Notes: generated from the letters alone by a model not told the origin. A stretch of DNA of 28,680 bases from an uncultured Clostridia bacterium (GCA_944372715.1 CALVZZ010000052.1:1-28680); one strand, 5' to 3'; counted from the stretch's first letter, positions 15,685 through 23,757 are shown. Translations and numbers: made by a program.

Positions 15685-16781
15685 TTTATTTTGACAATGC
15701 AAGTACTACAAAATTATGTGAAACATCTTTGAAATATATTAATGATTATTCTACAAACAACTTTTTCAATGCATCTTCTATATATAGGCAAGGTGCAGAA
15801 AATAAAAAAGAAATTGATGTTTGTAAAAAAATTATTGCTAATATTCTCGGAATAGATTTTAAAGATAATATTATTTTTACTGGTTCGGCTACTGAATCTA
15901 ACAATATTGCTATTCAAGGTTCTGTTAAAAAAAATTTTGGGAAGTTATTATTCTCAGAAGGAGAACATCCGTCAGTTTATAATACAGCATTAAATTTGAA
16001 AAACAAAGGCTATGATGTTGAGTTTGTAAAATTAAACAAAGATGGTGAAGTTGATATTGATGATTATAAGATAAAATTAACCAAAGACACATCTTTTATT
16101 TCAGTAATGCATATTAACAATGAAACGGGCGCAATTAATAATTTAGATAATCTTGTTGATATGAAAAATAGAATTTGTCCTAATGCTATATTTCATTCTG
16201 ATGGTGTTCAAGCTTTTGGTAAAATTAAATATGTTTTAAATAAAGTTATAGATTTATATTCAATTAGTGCACATAAAATTTATGGACCAAAAGGTATTGG
16301 AGCTCTTTATATAAAAAATAGGAATAAAATAAATCCGATTATCTTCGGTGGTGGACAAGAGTATAATTTGCGTTCTGGAACTGAAAATGTTCCTTCTATA
16401 ATGGGATTTAAAGGAGCGTTAGAAGAGATCATTTATAAATACGATGATATAAAAAAAATAAAAGATTATATTATTACTAATTTGAATGGTGATTTTAAAA
16501 TTAACGGAAATGGTTCTCCATATATTTTATCTATAAGCTTTAAAGGGATAAATGGAGAGACAATTGTACATATGCTGGAAGAAAAAGATATTTTAATCAG
16601 CAGAGGGAGTGCTTGTTCGGGATCAAAAATAGGTAATAGAGTTTTAACTTCAATGGGGTTATCAAACGATTATGTAAAGGGGAGTATTAGGCTAAGCTTT
16701 TCAAAAAATAATACTATTGATGAGGCTAAATTGGTAGTAGAAAAATTAAACGAAATTGTGTCAAGATTAAAAGGAATATAA
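15681..16781 (+). CDS. Cysteine desulfurase (NifS/IscS family), likely ThiI sulfur donor
   Basis: PLP enzyme that takes sulfur from cysteine as a persulfide. The 366-residue product has YFDNASTT at the start, SEGEHPSV (His96), SDGVQAFGK (Asp174), the PLP-binding Lys199 in SAHKIYGPKGIGALY, and the catalytic Cys312 in SRGSACSG. Its ATG overlaps the pheT stop (ATGA), and thiI begins one base after its own stop. The neighbour suggests that the sulfur goes to ThiI for 4-thiouridine in tRNA, like the nifZ-thiI pair of Bacillus, rather than to general Fe-S assembly; that assignment is inference. No iscU/sufU-like gene is adjacent. Enzyme family secure; paralogue name left open. Confidence 0.92.
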   Translation: MIYFDNASTTKLCETSLKYINDYSTNNFFNASSIYRQGAENKKEIDVCKKIIANILGIDFKDNIIFTGSATESNNIAIQGSVKKNFGKLLFSEGEHPSVYNTALNLKNKGYDVEFVKLNKDGEVDIDDYKIKLTKDTSFISVMHINNETGAINNLDNLVDMKNRICPNAIFHSDGVQAFGKIKYVLNKVIDLYSISAHKIYGPKGIGALYIKNRNKINPIIFGGGQEYNLRSGTENVPSIMGFKGALEEIIYKYDDIKKIKDYIITNLNGDFKINGNGSPYILSISFKGINGETIVHMLEEKDILISRGSACSGSKIGNRVLTSMGLSNDYVKGSIRLSFSKNNTIDEAKLVVEKLNEIVSRLKGI

Positions 16782-16782
16782 A

Positions 16783-17940
16783 ATGAATGAAAATGTAATA
16801 ATGCTAAGATATGGTGAATTATATTTAAAAGGTAATAATAGATCTTTTTTTGAAAATCTTTTAATTAAAAATATAAAAAAAGCTTTAAACAGTTTTGTGT
16901 TTTCAATTAAAAAAATTTCTGGAAGATATGTGATATATGATTTTGACTCAATAAATTTAAATTTAATAATTGATAAATTGAAAAATATTTTTGGTTTAGT
17001 ATCTGTGAGTCCAGCATATGAATTTCAGACAAATATTGACGAAATTAAAAGCAAATGTAGGTTTCTTGCTAAAACTCTAAATGGTTCTTTTAGAATAACA
17101 ACAAAAAGGGCTGATAAAAAATTCCCTATAAAATCAGATGAGTTTTCAGCATCAATAGGTGAAATTGTTCTTAGCGAAAACCCAAATTTAGTTGTTGATT
17201 TGCATAATCCTGAAACAATAATAACAATTGAAATTCGTGAAAATGGTTGTTCATACATTTCAACAAAAAATATTCAATGCTGTGGTGGAATGCCTGTAGG
17301 ATCTGCTGGTAATGGACTTTTAATGCTTTCAGGAGGAATAGATAGTCCTGTTGCTGGCTATATGATGGCAAAAAGAGGATTAAAACTATATGCAATACAC
17401 TTTCATAGTTTTCCTTATACAAGTATTCAGGCAAAAGATAAAGTAATAAAATTAAAGAATATTTTGGAAAATTTCGCAGGAGACATAAAACTTATCGTTG
17501 TGCCTTTTACAAAGATTCAAGAGGCAATCCATATCAATTGTTATGAAGAGTATATGATAACAATAATGAGAAGAATTATGTTAAGGATTGCGGAAAAAAT
17601 TGCTCAAAAATTCCATTGTTCAACAATAATTACAGGGGAAAGTTTGGGGCAAGTTGCAAGTCAAACTGTTGAAAGTATAACAGTTACAAACAATGTTGTA
17701 GAACAATTGCCTGTACTTAGACCATTAATAGGTTTTGACAAGGTTGAGATTATGAAAATTGCAGAACAAATTGGTACATATGAAACATCAATATTACCAT
17801 ATGAAGATTGTTGTACAGTTTTTTTACCTAAAAATCCTATAATTAAACCAACAATTAAAAAAGCAATTATAGAAGAAGAAAAATTTAATTATGAATATTT
17901 AATTGAAGAAGCAATTAATAATATTGAAATTGTTGAATAA
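16783..17940 (+). CDS. thiI: tRNA 4-thiouridine synthase ThiI
   Basis: Adenylates U8 of tRNA and exchanges oxygen for sulfur; the family can also serve thiamin synthesis. The 385-residue product has an N-terminal ferredoxin-like/THUMP region (about 1-165, RYGELYLKGNNR at 9-20) and an adenylating PP-loop domain with LSGGIDSPVAGYMMAKRG (182-199), GESLGQVASQT, and a Cys pair in YEDCCTVFLPKNP. The extra rhodanese domain of enterobacterial ThiI is absent, normal for Firmicutes; without it sulfur must come straight from a desulfurase such as the one encoded just upstream. The ATG lies one base after that gene. A strong hairpin terminator follows at 18019. Confidence 0.95.
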   Translation: MNENVIMLRYGELYLKGNNRSFFENLLIKNIKKALNSFVFSIKKISGRYVIYDFDSINLNLIIDKLKNIFGLVSVSPAYEFQTNIDEIKSKCRFLAKTLNGSFRITTKRADKKFPIKSDEFSASIGEIVLSENPNLVVDLHNPETIITIEIRENGCSYISTKNIQCCGGMPVGSAGNGLLMLSGGIDSPVAGYMMAKRGLKLYAIHFHSFPYTSIQAKDKVIKLKNILENFAGDIKLIVVPFTKIQEAIHINCYEEYMITIMRRIMLRIAEKIAQKFHCSTIITGESLGQVASQTVESITVTNNVVEQLPVLRPLIGFDKVEIMKIAEQIGTYETSILPYEDCCTVFLPKNPIIKPTIKKAIIEEEKFNYEYLIEEAINNIEIVE

Positions 17941-18018
17941 TTTGTATGTATTATAGATTGATATATACAATATGTTGTAGTTATAAAAATTATTTAAATT
18001 TATTACACAAATTTTACT

Positions 18019-18060
18019 AAAACTTTAAACAAATCAGTTGACTTGTTTAAAGTTTTATTT
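18019..18060 (+). terminator. Intrinsic terminator after thiI
   Basis: AAAACTTTAAACAA (18019-18032) pairs exactly with TTGTTTAAAGTTTT (18043-18056) around a 10-base loop and is followed by ATTT. It should end the pheS-pheT-desulfurase-thiI transcript about 80 bases after the thiI stop. The stretch 17941-18018 before it is AT-rich and shows nothing else I can support. Confidence 0.75.
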
Positions 18061-18066
18061 TAAACT
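18038..18066 (+). promoter_or_regulatory. Candidate rny promoter nested in the thiI terminator
   Basis: TTGACT (18038-18043) lies in the loop of the terminator hairpin and TAAACT (18061-18066) follows at 17 bases. Transcription would begin near 18073, giving an rny leader of about 120 bases. Other AT-rich -10 candidates (TATTAT at 18119) exist but lack a matching -35. Confidence 0.5.
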
Positions 18067-18072
18067 TAACTT

Positions 18073-18194
18073 GTAAATTTATTAATTAAAGAGGTTTTTA
18101 GCGAGTTTTCGCTAACCTTATTATATAGTTATTTAGAAAACTTGGCTTTTAGCCCCTTTGTTTATAAGTTTAATATTTGTTAAGAGGTGAAATA
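18073..18194 (+). promoter_or_regulatory. Structured 5' leader of rny
   Basis: The predicted leader contains a hairpin (AGG at 18092-18094 and TAGCGA at 18099-18104 pairing with TCGCTA and ACCT up to 18118, loop GTTT) and a second short one, GGCT-TTT-AGCC (18144-18154), followed by CCCCTTTG, before AGAGGTG and the ATG. The G+C-rich stems stand out in AT-rich DNA. It matches no riboswitch class I know; the preQ1-I consensus was considered and does not fit. Possible roles are autoregulation by RNase Y cleavage or attenuation (inference). Confidence 0.35.
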
Positions 18195-19781
18195 ATGAGC
18201 AATAGTTTATTATTAAGCGTTGCTCCTTATGTTGTTGTTTTGGTAAGTCTAGGAACTGCAATAATTGGTATAGTTGCAGGAGTTTGGATTGAAACATTCT
18301 TTATTTCTAAAAAAACAGATAAAAATAAGGCACAAGCTTTAAAAATAATTGAAGATGCCTATGCTGAAGCCAAAACAGTTAAAAAGGAAGCATTGCTTGA
18401 AGCAAAAAATGAAGTTCAAAGTTTAAGAAATGATTTTGAAAGGGAACAAAAAGAAAAAAAATTAGAGTTGCAACGCTCGGAAGATAGACTTTTACAAAGA
18501 GAAGAATTTATTGACAAAAAAGAATTAGCGCTTGATAAAAAATCAGAAGCAATTGAACAATCTAAGCAAGAATTAATTGACAAACAAAATGTTTTAGAAA
18601 AAGAAATTGAAGAACAAAAAAATATAAAGTCTGATATGATAAAAGAGTTGGAAAAAATATCAGGTTTAAAAAAGGAAGAGGCAAAAAATTTAATAATAAA
18701 TGAATTAACTGATGAAGCTAAAATCCAAGCAGCAAAAACAGTTAAATCTATTGAAGAAAATGCTAAACAAGAAGGTAACAAAATTGCGAGAGATATAGTC
18801 TCGTTAGCAATTCAAAAATGTGCAACAGATGTAACTTCGGAAACAACAGTATCTGTTGTTACGATTCCTAATGATGAAATGAAGGGTCGAATTATTGGTC
18901 GTGAAGGAAGAAACATTAGAGCAATTGAAAATGCAACAGGTGTTGACTTAATTGTTGATGATACTCCTGAAGCAATAACATTATCAAGTTTTGATCCTGT
19001 AAGAAGAGAAATAGCTAGGATATCACTAGAAAAGTTGATTTTGGATGGAAGAATACATCCAACCAGAATTGAAGAAAGTGTAGATAAAGTAACAAAAGAT
19101 GTTGAAAATTCAATCAAGGAAGCTGGGGAAAATGCAGTTGAAGAAGCTGAAATTTATGGTTTACACCCAGAATTAATTAAAATATTAGGAAGATTGAAGT
19201 ATAGAACAAGTTATGGTCAAAATTGTTTAAAACATTCATTAGAAACTGCTTATATAGCTGGTTTATTAGCTGGAGAAATTGGTGCTGATATAAAAGTTGC
19301 TAAACGCGGTGGACTATTGCACGATATAGGAAAAGCATTAGACCACGAAGTTGAAGGAACACACGTATCAATTGGTGTTGACTTGGCTAAAAAATATAAA
19401 GAATCTAATGCTGTTATACATTGCATAGAAGCTCATCACTTTAATGTTGAATTTAATAGTGTTGAAGCTGTATTAGTTCAAGTGGCAGATGCTATATCTA
19501 GTTCAAGGCCTGGTGCTAGAAGAGAATCTTTAGAAAATTATGTAAAACGATTAGAAAAGTTAGAAGAAATTTCAAATTCATTTAAAGGTGTCGAAAAAGC
19601 TTATGCAATACAAGCTGGTAGGGAAGTCAGAATTATGGTTAAACCTACTGAAATAACAGATGAAACAGCTGTATTTTTAGCGAATGATATTGCAAAACAA
19701 ATTGAAAAAGAAATGGAATATCCAGGTCAAATAAAAGTAAATGTTATTAGAGAATCAAGATTTACAGCAATTGCAAAATAA
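18195..19781 (+). CDS. rny: Ribonuclease Y
   Basis: Membrane-anchored endoribonuclease that starts mRNA decay in Firmicutes. The 528-residue product has one N-terminal membrane helix (about 10-36), a long charged coiled coil (about 40-200, rich in Glu/Lys), a KH RNA-binding domain with GRIIGREGRNIRAIE (231-245), and an HD metal-dependent catalytic domain with HSLETAYIAG and LLHDIGKALDHE (His376, Asp377). Length and domain order are those of the family. The chosen start is ATG 18195, five bases after AGGTG; the in-frame TTG at 18177 lies upstream of that site. It stands alone between thiI's terminator and its own. The convergent neighbour encodes a PadR-type regulator. Confidence 0.97.
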   Translation: MSNSLLLSVAPYVVVLVSLGTAIIGIVAGVWIETFFISKKTDKNKAQALKIIEDAYAEAKTVKKEALLEAKNEVQSLRNDFEREQKEKKLELQRSEDRLLQREEFIDKKELALDKKSEAIEQSKQELIDKQNVLEKEIEEQKNIKSDMIKELEKISGLKKEEAKNLIINELTDEAKIQAAKTVKSIEENAKQEGNKIARDIVSLAIQKCATDVTSETTVSVVTIPNDEMKGRIIGREGRNIRAIENATGVDLIVDDTPEAITLSSFDPVRREIARISLEKLILDGRIHPTRIEESVDKVTKDVENSIKEAGENAVEEAEIYGLHPELIKILGRLKYRTSYGQNCLKHSLETAYIAGLLAGEIGADIKVAKRGGLLHDIGKALDHEVEGTHVSIGVDLAKKYKESNAVIHCIEAHHFNVEFNSVEAVLVQVADAISSSRPGARRESLENYVKRLEKLEEISNSFKGVEKAYAIQAGREVRIMVKPTEITDETAVFLANDIAKQIEKEMEYPGQIKVNVIRESRFTAIAK

Positions 19782-19810
19782 AAAAACACGCAATTTATTC
19801 GTGTTTTTTT
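19781..19810. terminator. Bidirectional terminator between rny and the padR-type gene
   Basis: AAAAAACACG (19781-19790) pairs with CGTGTTTTTT (19800-19809) across CAATTTATT. Both strands carry a U-tract. It touches the last base of the rny stop (19779-19781) and the stop of the opposing gene (19809-19811). Confidence 0.85.
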
Positions 19811-21569
19811 AAAATCTTTTATTAATTATATAATTAATATATGTAGCAAGTGGAATATTTAATAATAATACAATTGGTAAAATTATTGTTGTTGAATAGT
19901 CTACAAAATTTTGACCATTAAAACCAAAAAGCATATTAAACGAAAATATTAGTAATATTCCAAGTAATGTTATGCCCAAATTTATAAAAAATTGTTTTTT
20001 ATCTATATTATATTTGGGCAATTCTTTGTTAGGATTTTTGTACATTAAAATTCCCATATATATTGATATACCAACAAAAATCAATGATACAATAATGTAC
20101 AAAAATATATGATTTGGATTTGCTCCGACTAAAGAAAGTATTGCATATGTAACCCAAGTTTCAAACAAAATTAATGTTAAATAAATTATAGATTTATAAA
20201 AATTAACTTTATTTATTGGAATAAATTCGTTAGAAATTTTTTCAACTTTGCTAGATTTATTTATAGATATTTCTTTTGCCTTGTAAGGATAAAATTTTAA
20301 ATTTTGTTTTTTATAATAATCTTCAAGAGTATTGTAAGATAAATACCCTTCTGAAGATTTGTCATTAAAGCCTTTTTTATACAAATCTTCAACAAGCTCA
20401 TTATATTTATTTTCAGCAGGTGAAAATTTAAAAAGGGGACTTTCACCAATTATATTAAATCTTGCAGGTTGAATTTTTTTAACCTTAGGCAATGAATCAG
20501 GATCTGGAGTTTCTGTAATAAAAATTCCCTCATCTTTAATTTCGGGTAGTTCTTGTGTAAGTGGTATTGCGTTATCTTGTTGTTTATCAACTAACTCATT
20601 TTCATTTACAATACCAATGTTTTTAGGAATAAATATACCATTTGAATATTCGTTTTTTTCCTGTTTATTTTCAACATCTAATGTTTTTGGTATATTTGTT
20701 TCATTATTGTTGTTAAAATTTATAGTGTTATATTCGTTTTCAATAGCATCTTTTTTAAAGTTATCATCTTCGACATAATTGCTTTTTTCTTCAATTTTTG
20801 TGTTTACATCGAAACTTTCTAAGTTTTGTTTATTCTCAATGTTGATATCTGAATTTTCAATATTGTCTGATTTTATACTTTCAAAATAAGATTTATTTTC
20901 ATTTTTGGAAAATTGTTCATTTATATCTTTAACATTAGAAATTTGATTATTGGCAAAACTCGAAATATTTTGTTTTTCTCTTAATAAATTCAAATCCTTA
21001 TAAACATTATATTGTTTTTCTGGAGGTGGAAGAATTTCTTCAGTAATTTCAACAGGTTGTTCAATTATTGAACTATTATTAATTGGTATTTCAAAAATAT
21101 TGATTTGATCAGGTAGGGAAGTATCTTCTTGTTTTTTTTCACTTTTTTTATCTTCGATTTTTTCTTGTGGTTTAAACAAATTTTCTTGTTGTAAAAATTT
21201 TGGAGCTTGATTTTCATCTTTCAAAATAAAGTTTTCATTATTTTCTCCTTCTTTAAAAAGAGAAGAAACAATAGAATGTGAATTTGCAAAATCACTTTGC
21301 CATTGTTCTGTTTGTTTTCTTCCAAAATCTGTTAATCTATAATAATGGCGTTTCCCACCAATATCGCTATCTCGCCAATATGAAGAAATAAGTTTTTGAT
21401 TTTCCATTCTTGTTAAGCTACTATACAAACTTGGTTGTTTAATTTTAATTTTACCATCAGATTTCGTTTCAATATCCTTGATAATCTCGTAGCCATATTT
21501 GTCACCATCTAATAATGTTGATAATATAATGGTTGATAATTGTCCTCTAGGAATTTCCTTAATTTCCAT
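19809..21569 (-). CDS. Membrane-anchored PadR-family transcriptional regulator
   Basis: The 586-residue product has three parts. Residues 1-105 are a PadR-type winged helix: RGQLSTIILSTLLDGDKYGYEII, KQPSLYSSLTRMENQKLISSYW, then GGKRHYYRLTDFGRKQ. Residues ~106-370 are a low-complexity linker rich in Asn, Glu, Lys, Gln and Ser. Residues ~371-453 look more ordered (LPKVKKIQPARFNIIGESPLF), and the C-terminal ~130 residues hold four hydrophobic helices (about 459-482, 488-510, 525-548, 558-582). Usual PadR proteins have 100-200 residues and are soluble, so this one resembles a one-component membrane sensor-regulator. The start is ATG 21569 with AGGAG five bases before; nine in-frame codons upstream have no ribosome site. 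Three TTTGCATAGTAC repeats precede its promoter, suggesting autoregulation. Ligand and targets unknown. Confidence 0.85.
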   Translation of the reverse strand: MEIKEIPRGQLSTIILSTLLDGDKYGYEIIKDIETKSDGKIKIKQPSLYSSLTRMENQKLISSYWRDSDIGGKRHYYRLTDFGRKQTEQWQSDFANSHSIVSSLFKEGENNENFILKDENQAPKFLQQENLFKPQEKIEDKKSEKKQEDTSLPDQINIFEIPINNSSIIEQPVEITEEILPPPEKQYNVYKDLNLLREKQNISSFANNQISNVKDINEQFSKNENKSYFESIKSDNIENSDINIENKQNLESFDVNTKIEEKSNYVEDDNFKKDAIENEYNTINFNNNNETNIPKTLDVENKQEKNEYSNGIFIPKNIGIVNENELVDKQQDNAIPLTQELPEIKDEGIFITETPDPDSLPKVKKIQPARFNIIGESPLFKFSPAENKYNELVEDLYKKGFNDKSSEGYLSYNTLEDYYKKQNLKFYPYKAKEISINKSSKVEKISNEFIPINKVNFYKSIIYLTLILFETWVTYAILSLVGANPNHIFLYIIVSLIFVGISIYMGILMYKNPNKELPKYNIDKKQFFINLGITLLGILLIFSFNMLFGFNGQNFVDYSTTIILPIVLLLNIPLATYINYIINKRF

Positions 21570-21627
21570 ATTTTCTCCTAAAATACAAAAAAACAAAATA
21601 ATTCAAGTCAATTTTTCTATCAAATTT

Positions 21628-21656
21628 ATAATACATAATTAAAAATTAAATGTCAA
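21628..21656 (-). promoter_or_regulatory. Promoter of the PadR-type gene
   Basis: Reading leftward: TTGACA (21656-21651), a 17-base spacer, TATTAT (21633-21628), a near-consensus vegetative promoter. The start codon is 58 bases further. Three copies of a 12-base repeat begin three bases upstream of the -35 box. Confidence 0.8.
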
Positions 21657-21659
21657 GCA

Positions 21660-21703
21660 TTTGCATAGTACTTTTGCATAGTACTATAATTTTTGCATAG
21701 TAC
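21660..21703. repeat. Three direct repeats TTTGCATAGTAC, candidate regulator operators
   Basis: Identical 12-mers lie at 21660-21671, 21673-21684 and 21692-21703 (starts 13 and 19 bases apart). On the strand of the padR-type gene they read GTACTATGCAAA. The middle copy continues to form the palindrome ATAGTACTAT (21678-21687). TACTATGC-type dyads are reported for some PadR-family regulators, which supports but does not prove that this gene's product binds here. Rejected as a CRISPR: the unit is too short and the spacing irregular. Confidence 0.7.
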
Positions 21704-21827
21704 CCTTATAAAATAAAGGAAAAATAACTTTTTTAATAACTTATGGATAAAAACTGATGATTAAAATAAACAAAATAAAAATATTATGGCAAGTGAATAT
21801 AATTTAAAATTTATGTAGTTTTAGGTA

Positions 21828-21863
21828 AAACTATTCGCAAAAGCTGTCTTTTGCGAATAGTTT
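21828..21863. repeat. 16-bp perfect inverted repeat in the proS-padR gap
   Basis: AAACTATTCGCAAAAG (21828-21843) pairs without mismatch with CTTTTGCGAATAGTTT (21848-21863) across a 4-base loop. It is separate from the proS terminator at 21911-21945 and lies about 125 bases upstream of the repeats at 21660-21703. It is the strongest unassigned hairpin in the window. It may be a second terminator, the end of an unannotated small RNA, or a protein-binding dyad. The rest of the gap (21704-21827) is AT-rich and holds nothing I can name. Confidence 0.7.
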
Positions 21864-21910
21864 AAAGATGCTTATTTTGATGATTTTTTATGATTATGTA
21901 CCCCCTAACC

Positions 21911-21945
21911 CTTAAAAAAATAACACAAGAAACCTTGTGTTATTT
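21911..21945 (-). terminator. Intrinsic terminator after proS
   Basis: On the minus strand a 12-bp stem (plus-strand AAATAACACAAG 21918-21929 with CTTGTGTTATTT 21934-21945, loop AAAC) is followed by a T-run (plus-strand A-tract 21914-21920). The proS stop (21940-21942) is inside the stem. Confidence 0.85.
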
Positions 21946-23652
21946 AATTTTATTTACAATTTCTTTTAGTAAAGAGTTTATCTTTTCGTCATTTAACTCG
22001 CACATAAACTTTTCGCCAGTTTTTCTTACCACTATTTCTATACTATTGTTTTCTAGTGATCGAGGACTAACTACTATTCTAATTGGTATCCCCATTAATT
22101 CACTATCTGCAAATTTGTTCCCTGCTGATATATTTCTGTCATCATAAATTACTTCATAACCAAAGTTTTGCAACTTATTATACAAATTCTCACTTGTTTT
22201 CAAAACTAATTCATCATCAAGTCTTAATGGACACAAATAAATTTGCCAAGGTGCAACATTATATGGCCATATTATTCCCTTCTCATCACAATTTTCTTCA
22301 ACTATACTAGCAAGGCATCTGCCCACTCCTATTCCATAACAACCCATAATTGGATAAATCTCTTTGCCATTTTCATCGTGTATTGTCATTTTCATACTTT
22401 CAGTATATTTTGTTCCTAATTGAAAAATATTACCTATTTCTATTCCTCTAACAATTTTTAGCTTGCCCCTTCCACATTTTGCACAACACTGCCCTTCTTT
22501 AACTTTTGAAATATTTTCGAATTTTTCAGGAATAAAATCTCTATTAAAAGAGAAATTTTTGATATGATATGGTTTTGCATTTGCTCCAACAACAAGGCAT
22601 TTTTCATCTTTTAAAGAGATGTCATAAATTGTGATAATGTCATCTTCTTTATAATCTTTCGGTCCTATGTATCCAGCTACAATTTTAGGATGATCTACGC
22701 TGATTGGTACCACTTCTTCTTTAAGTAAATTTTTTAATTTAATTTCATTTACTTCCAAGTCTCCTCTTATATATACTATTACATATTTTTTACTTTTGGC
22801 AAGATAATAACAAACAGCTTTGCAGGTTTGATATGGTTCTATATCAAGAAGTTTACATATTTCTTCAATAGTTTTGCAATCTCCTGTATTTATCAGTTCT
22901 GAAGTTTTTTCTTCACTTGAATAATTGTCTAAAATTGATTCGCCAACTTCAACATTTGCACTATAATCACAGGAATCACAAACAGCTAAACTATCTTCCC
23001 CAATATCAGTTATAAGCATAAATTCATCAGCTATTTTACCACCCATCATTCCAGAATCACTTTTTACACTCACAACATTTTTCATTCCCATTCTTTTATA
23101 AATTTTAAAGTATGCATCTTTAACTATATTATAATATTCTTCCAAATCTTCCTTAGTAGTATGAAATGAATATGCATCTTTCATTGTAAATTCTCTTACT
23201 CTTATAAGTCCTGCTCTTGCTCTTGGCTCATCTCTAAGTTTTGTTTGAATTTGATATACCATAAATGGTAGCTGATCATAACTTTTTACAGTATTCTTAA
23301 CAAGATGTAATGCAGCTTCTTCGTGAGTCATTCCTAAAACCATATCGTGAGAAGATCTATCTTTTAATCTAAACATTTCACTTCCAATTGAAGAATATCT
23401 ACCACTTTCATCCCATAATTCTCTTGGCATTAAAACAGGTAATAAAACTTCTTGACCACCTATTTTGTCCATTTCTTCACGAATAATGTTAACTATTTTT
23501 GCTTGTACTCTGTAAGCAGGATTAAATAAAGAAAAAACACCATTACATACTTGTTTTATGTAACCTGCTCTTAGCAAATATTCGTGACTTTTTGAGATTA
23601 CACCTGCTGGTGTTTCTTTTGTTCTTTCCCCTACCAATTTAGATAATTTCAT
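21940..23652 (-). CDS. proS: Proline-tRNA ligase (bacterial type with editing domain)
   Basis: Charges tRNA-Pro. The 570-residue product has the class II core with motif 1 region (GGQEVLLPVLMPRELW), TKLRDEPRARAGLIRVREFTMKDAYSFH (motif 2), an inserted editing (YbaK-like) domain at about 225-385 that removes mischarged alanine (CKTIEEICKLLDIEPYQTCKAV...), motif 3 MGCYGIGVGR, and a C-terminal anticodon-binding domain (WPYNVAPWQIYLCPL). Two Cys pairs, CDSCDYS and CCAKCGRGK, flank the editing insert and may form a zinc site, a common feature of this type. The start ATG 23652 has only a distant AGGA. It is transcribed leftward, diverging from tRNA-Thr, and ends at a strong hairpin. Confidence 0.97.
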   Translation of the reverse strand: MKLSKLVGERTKETPAGVISKSHEYLLRAGYIKQVCNGVFSLFNPAYRVQAKIVNIIREEMDKIGGQEVLLPVLMPRELWDESGRYSSIGSEMFRLKDRSSHDMVLGMTHEEAALHLVKNTVKSYDQLPFMVYQIQTKLRDEPRARAGLIRVREFTMKDAYSFHTTKEDLEEYYNIVKDAYFKIYKRMGMKNVVSVKSDSGMMGGKIADEFMLITDIGEDSLAVCDSCDYSANVEVGESILDNYSSEEKTSELINTGDCKTIEEICKLLDIEPYQTCKAVCYYLAKSKKYVIVYIRGDLEVNEIKLKNLLKEEVVPISVDHPKIVAGYIGPKDYKEDDIITIYDISLKDEKCLVVGANAKPYHIKNFSFNRDFIPEKFENISKVKEGQCCAKCGRGKLKIVRGIEIGNIFQLGTKYTESMKMTIHDENGKEIYPIMGCYGIGVGRCLASIVEENCDEKGIIWPYNVAPWQIYLCPLRLDDELVLKTSENLYNKLQNFGYEVIYDDRNISAGNKFADSELMGIPIRIVVSPRSLENNSIEIVVRKTGEKFMCELNDEKINSLLKEIVNKIK

Positions 23653-23682
23653 AAAATAATTATTCCTTTATAAACTTTTATT

Positions 23683-23711
23683 AGTTTATCATATATATAA
23701 ATTTTTAGCAA
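23683..23711 (-). promoter_or_regulatory. Candidate proS promoter
   Basis: On the minus strand TTGCTA (23711-23706), a 17-base spacer and TAAACT (23688-23683), which would give a leader of about 24 bases containing AGGA. Other AT-rich hexamers nearby make this tentative. No T-box leader is present. Confidence 0.35.
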
Positions 23712-23728
23712 TTATTTGTTTAGTTTTA

Positions 23729-23757
23729 TTGAAAAATAATAAATTTTATGTTAGTAT
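23729..23757 (+). promoter_or_regulatory. Candidate tRNA-Thr promoter
   Basis: TTGAAA (23729-23734), 17-base spacer, TAGTAT (23752-23757), ending 15 bases before the tRNA. TATGAT at 23755-23760 is an alternative -10. Confidence 0.4.

Noticed and set aside
17209..17220. TTTGCATAATCC in thiI as another PadR-type operator
   Set aside because: It lies inside conserved coding sequence, matches only the left half of the motif and is not near a promoter.
18090..18120. preQ1-type riboswitch before rny
   Set aside because: AGAGGTTTTTAGC looks similar at first, but the A-rich tail and pairing of the preQ1-I class are missing and the gene is unrelated to queuosine.
18416..18781. Long minus-strand ORF opposite rny
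   Set aside because: It mirrors the Glu/Lys-rich coiled coil (Ser/Phe-rich product), a known artefact of antisense frames in such sequence.
21660..21703. Short direct repeats resembling the start of a CRISPR array
   Set aside because: Units are 12 bases with 1- and 7-base gaps, no spacers and no cas genes; they fit operator sites next to a promoter far better.
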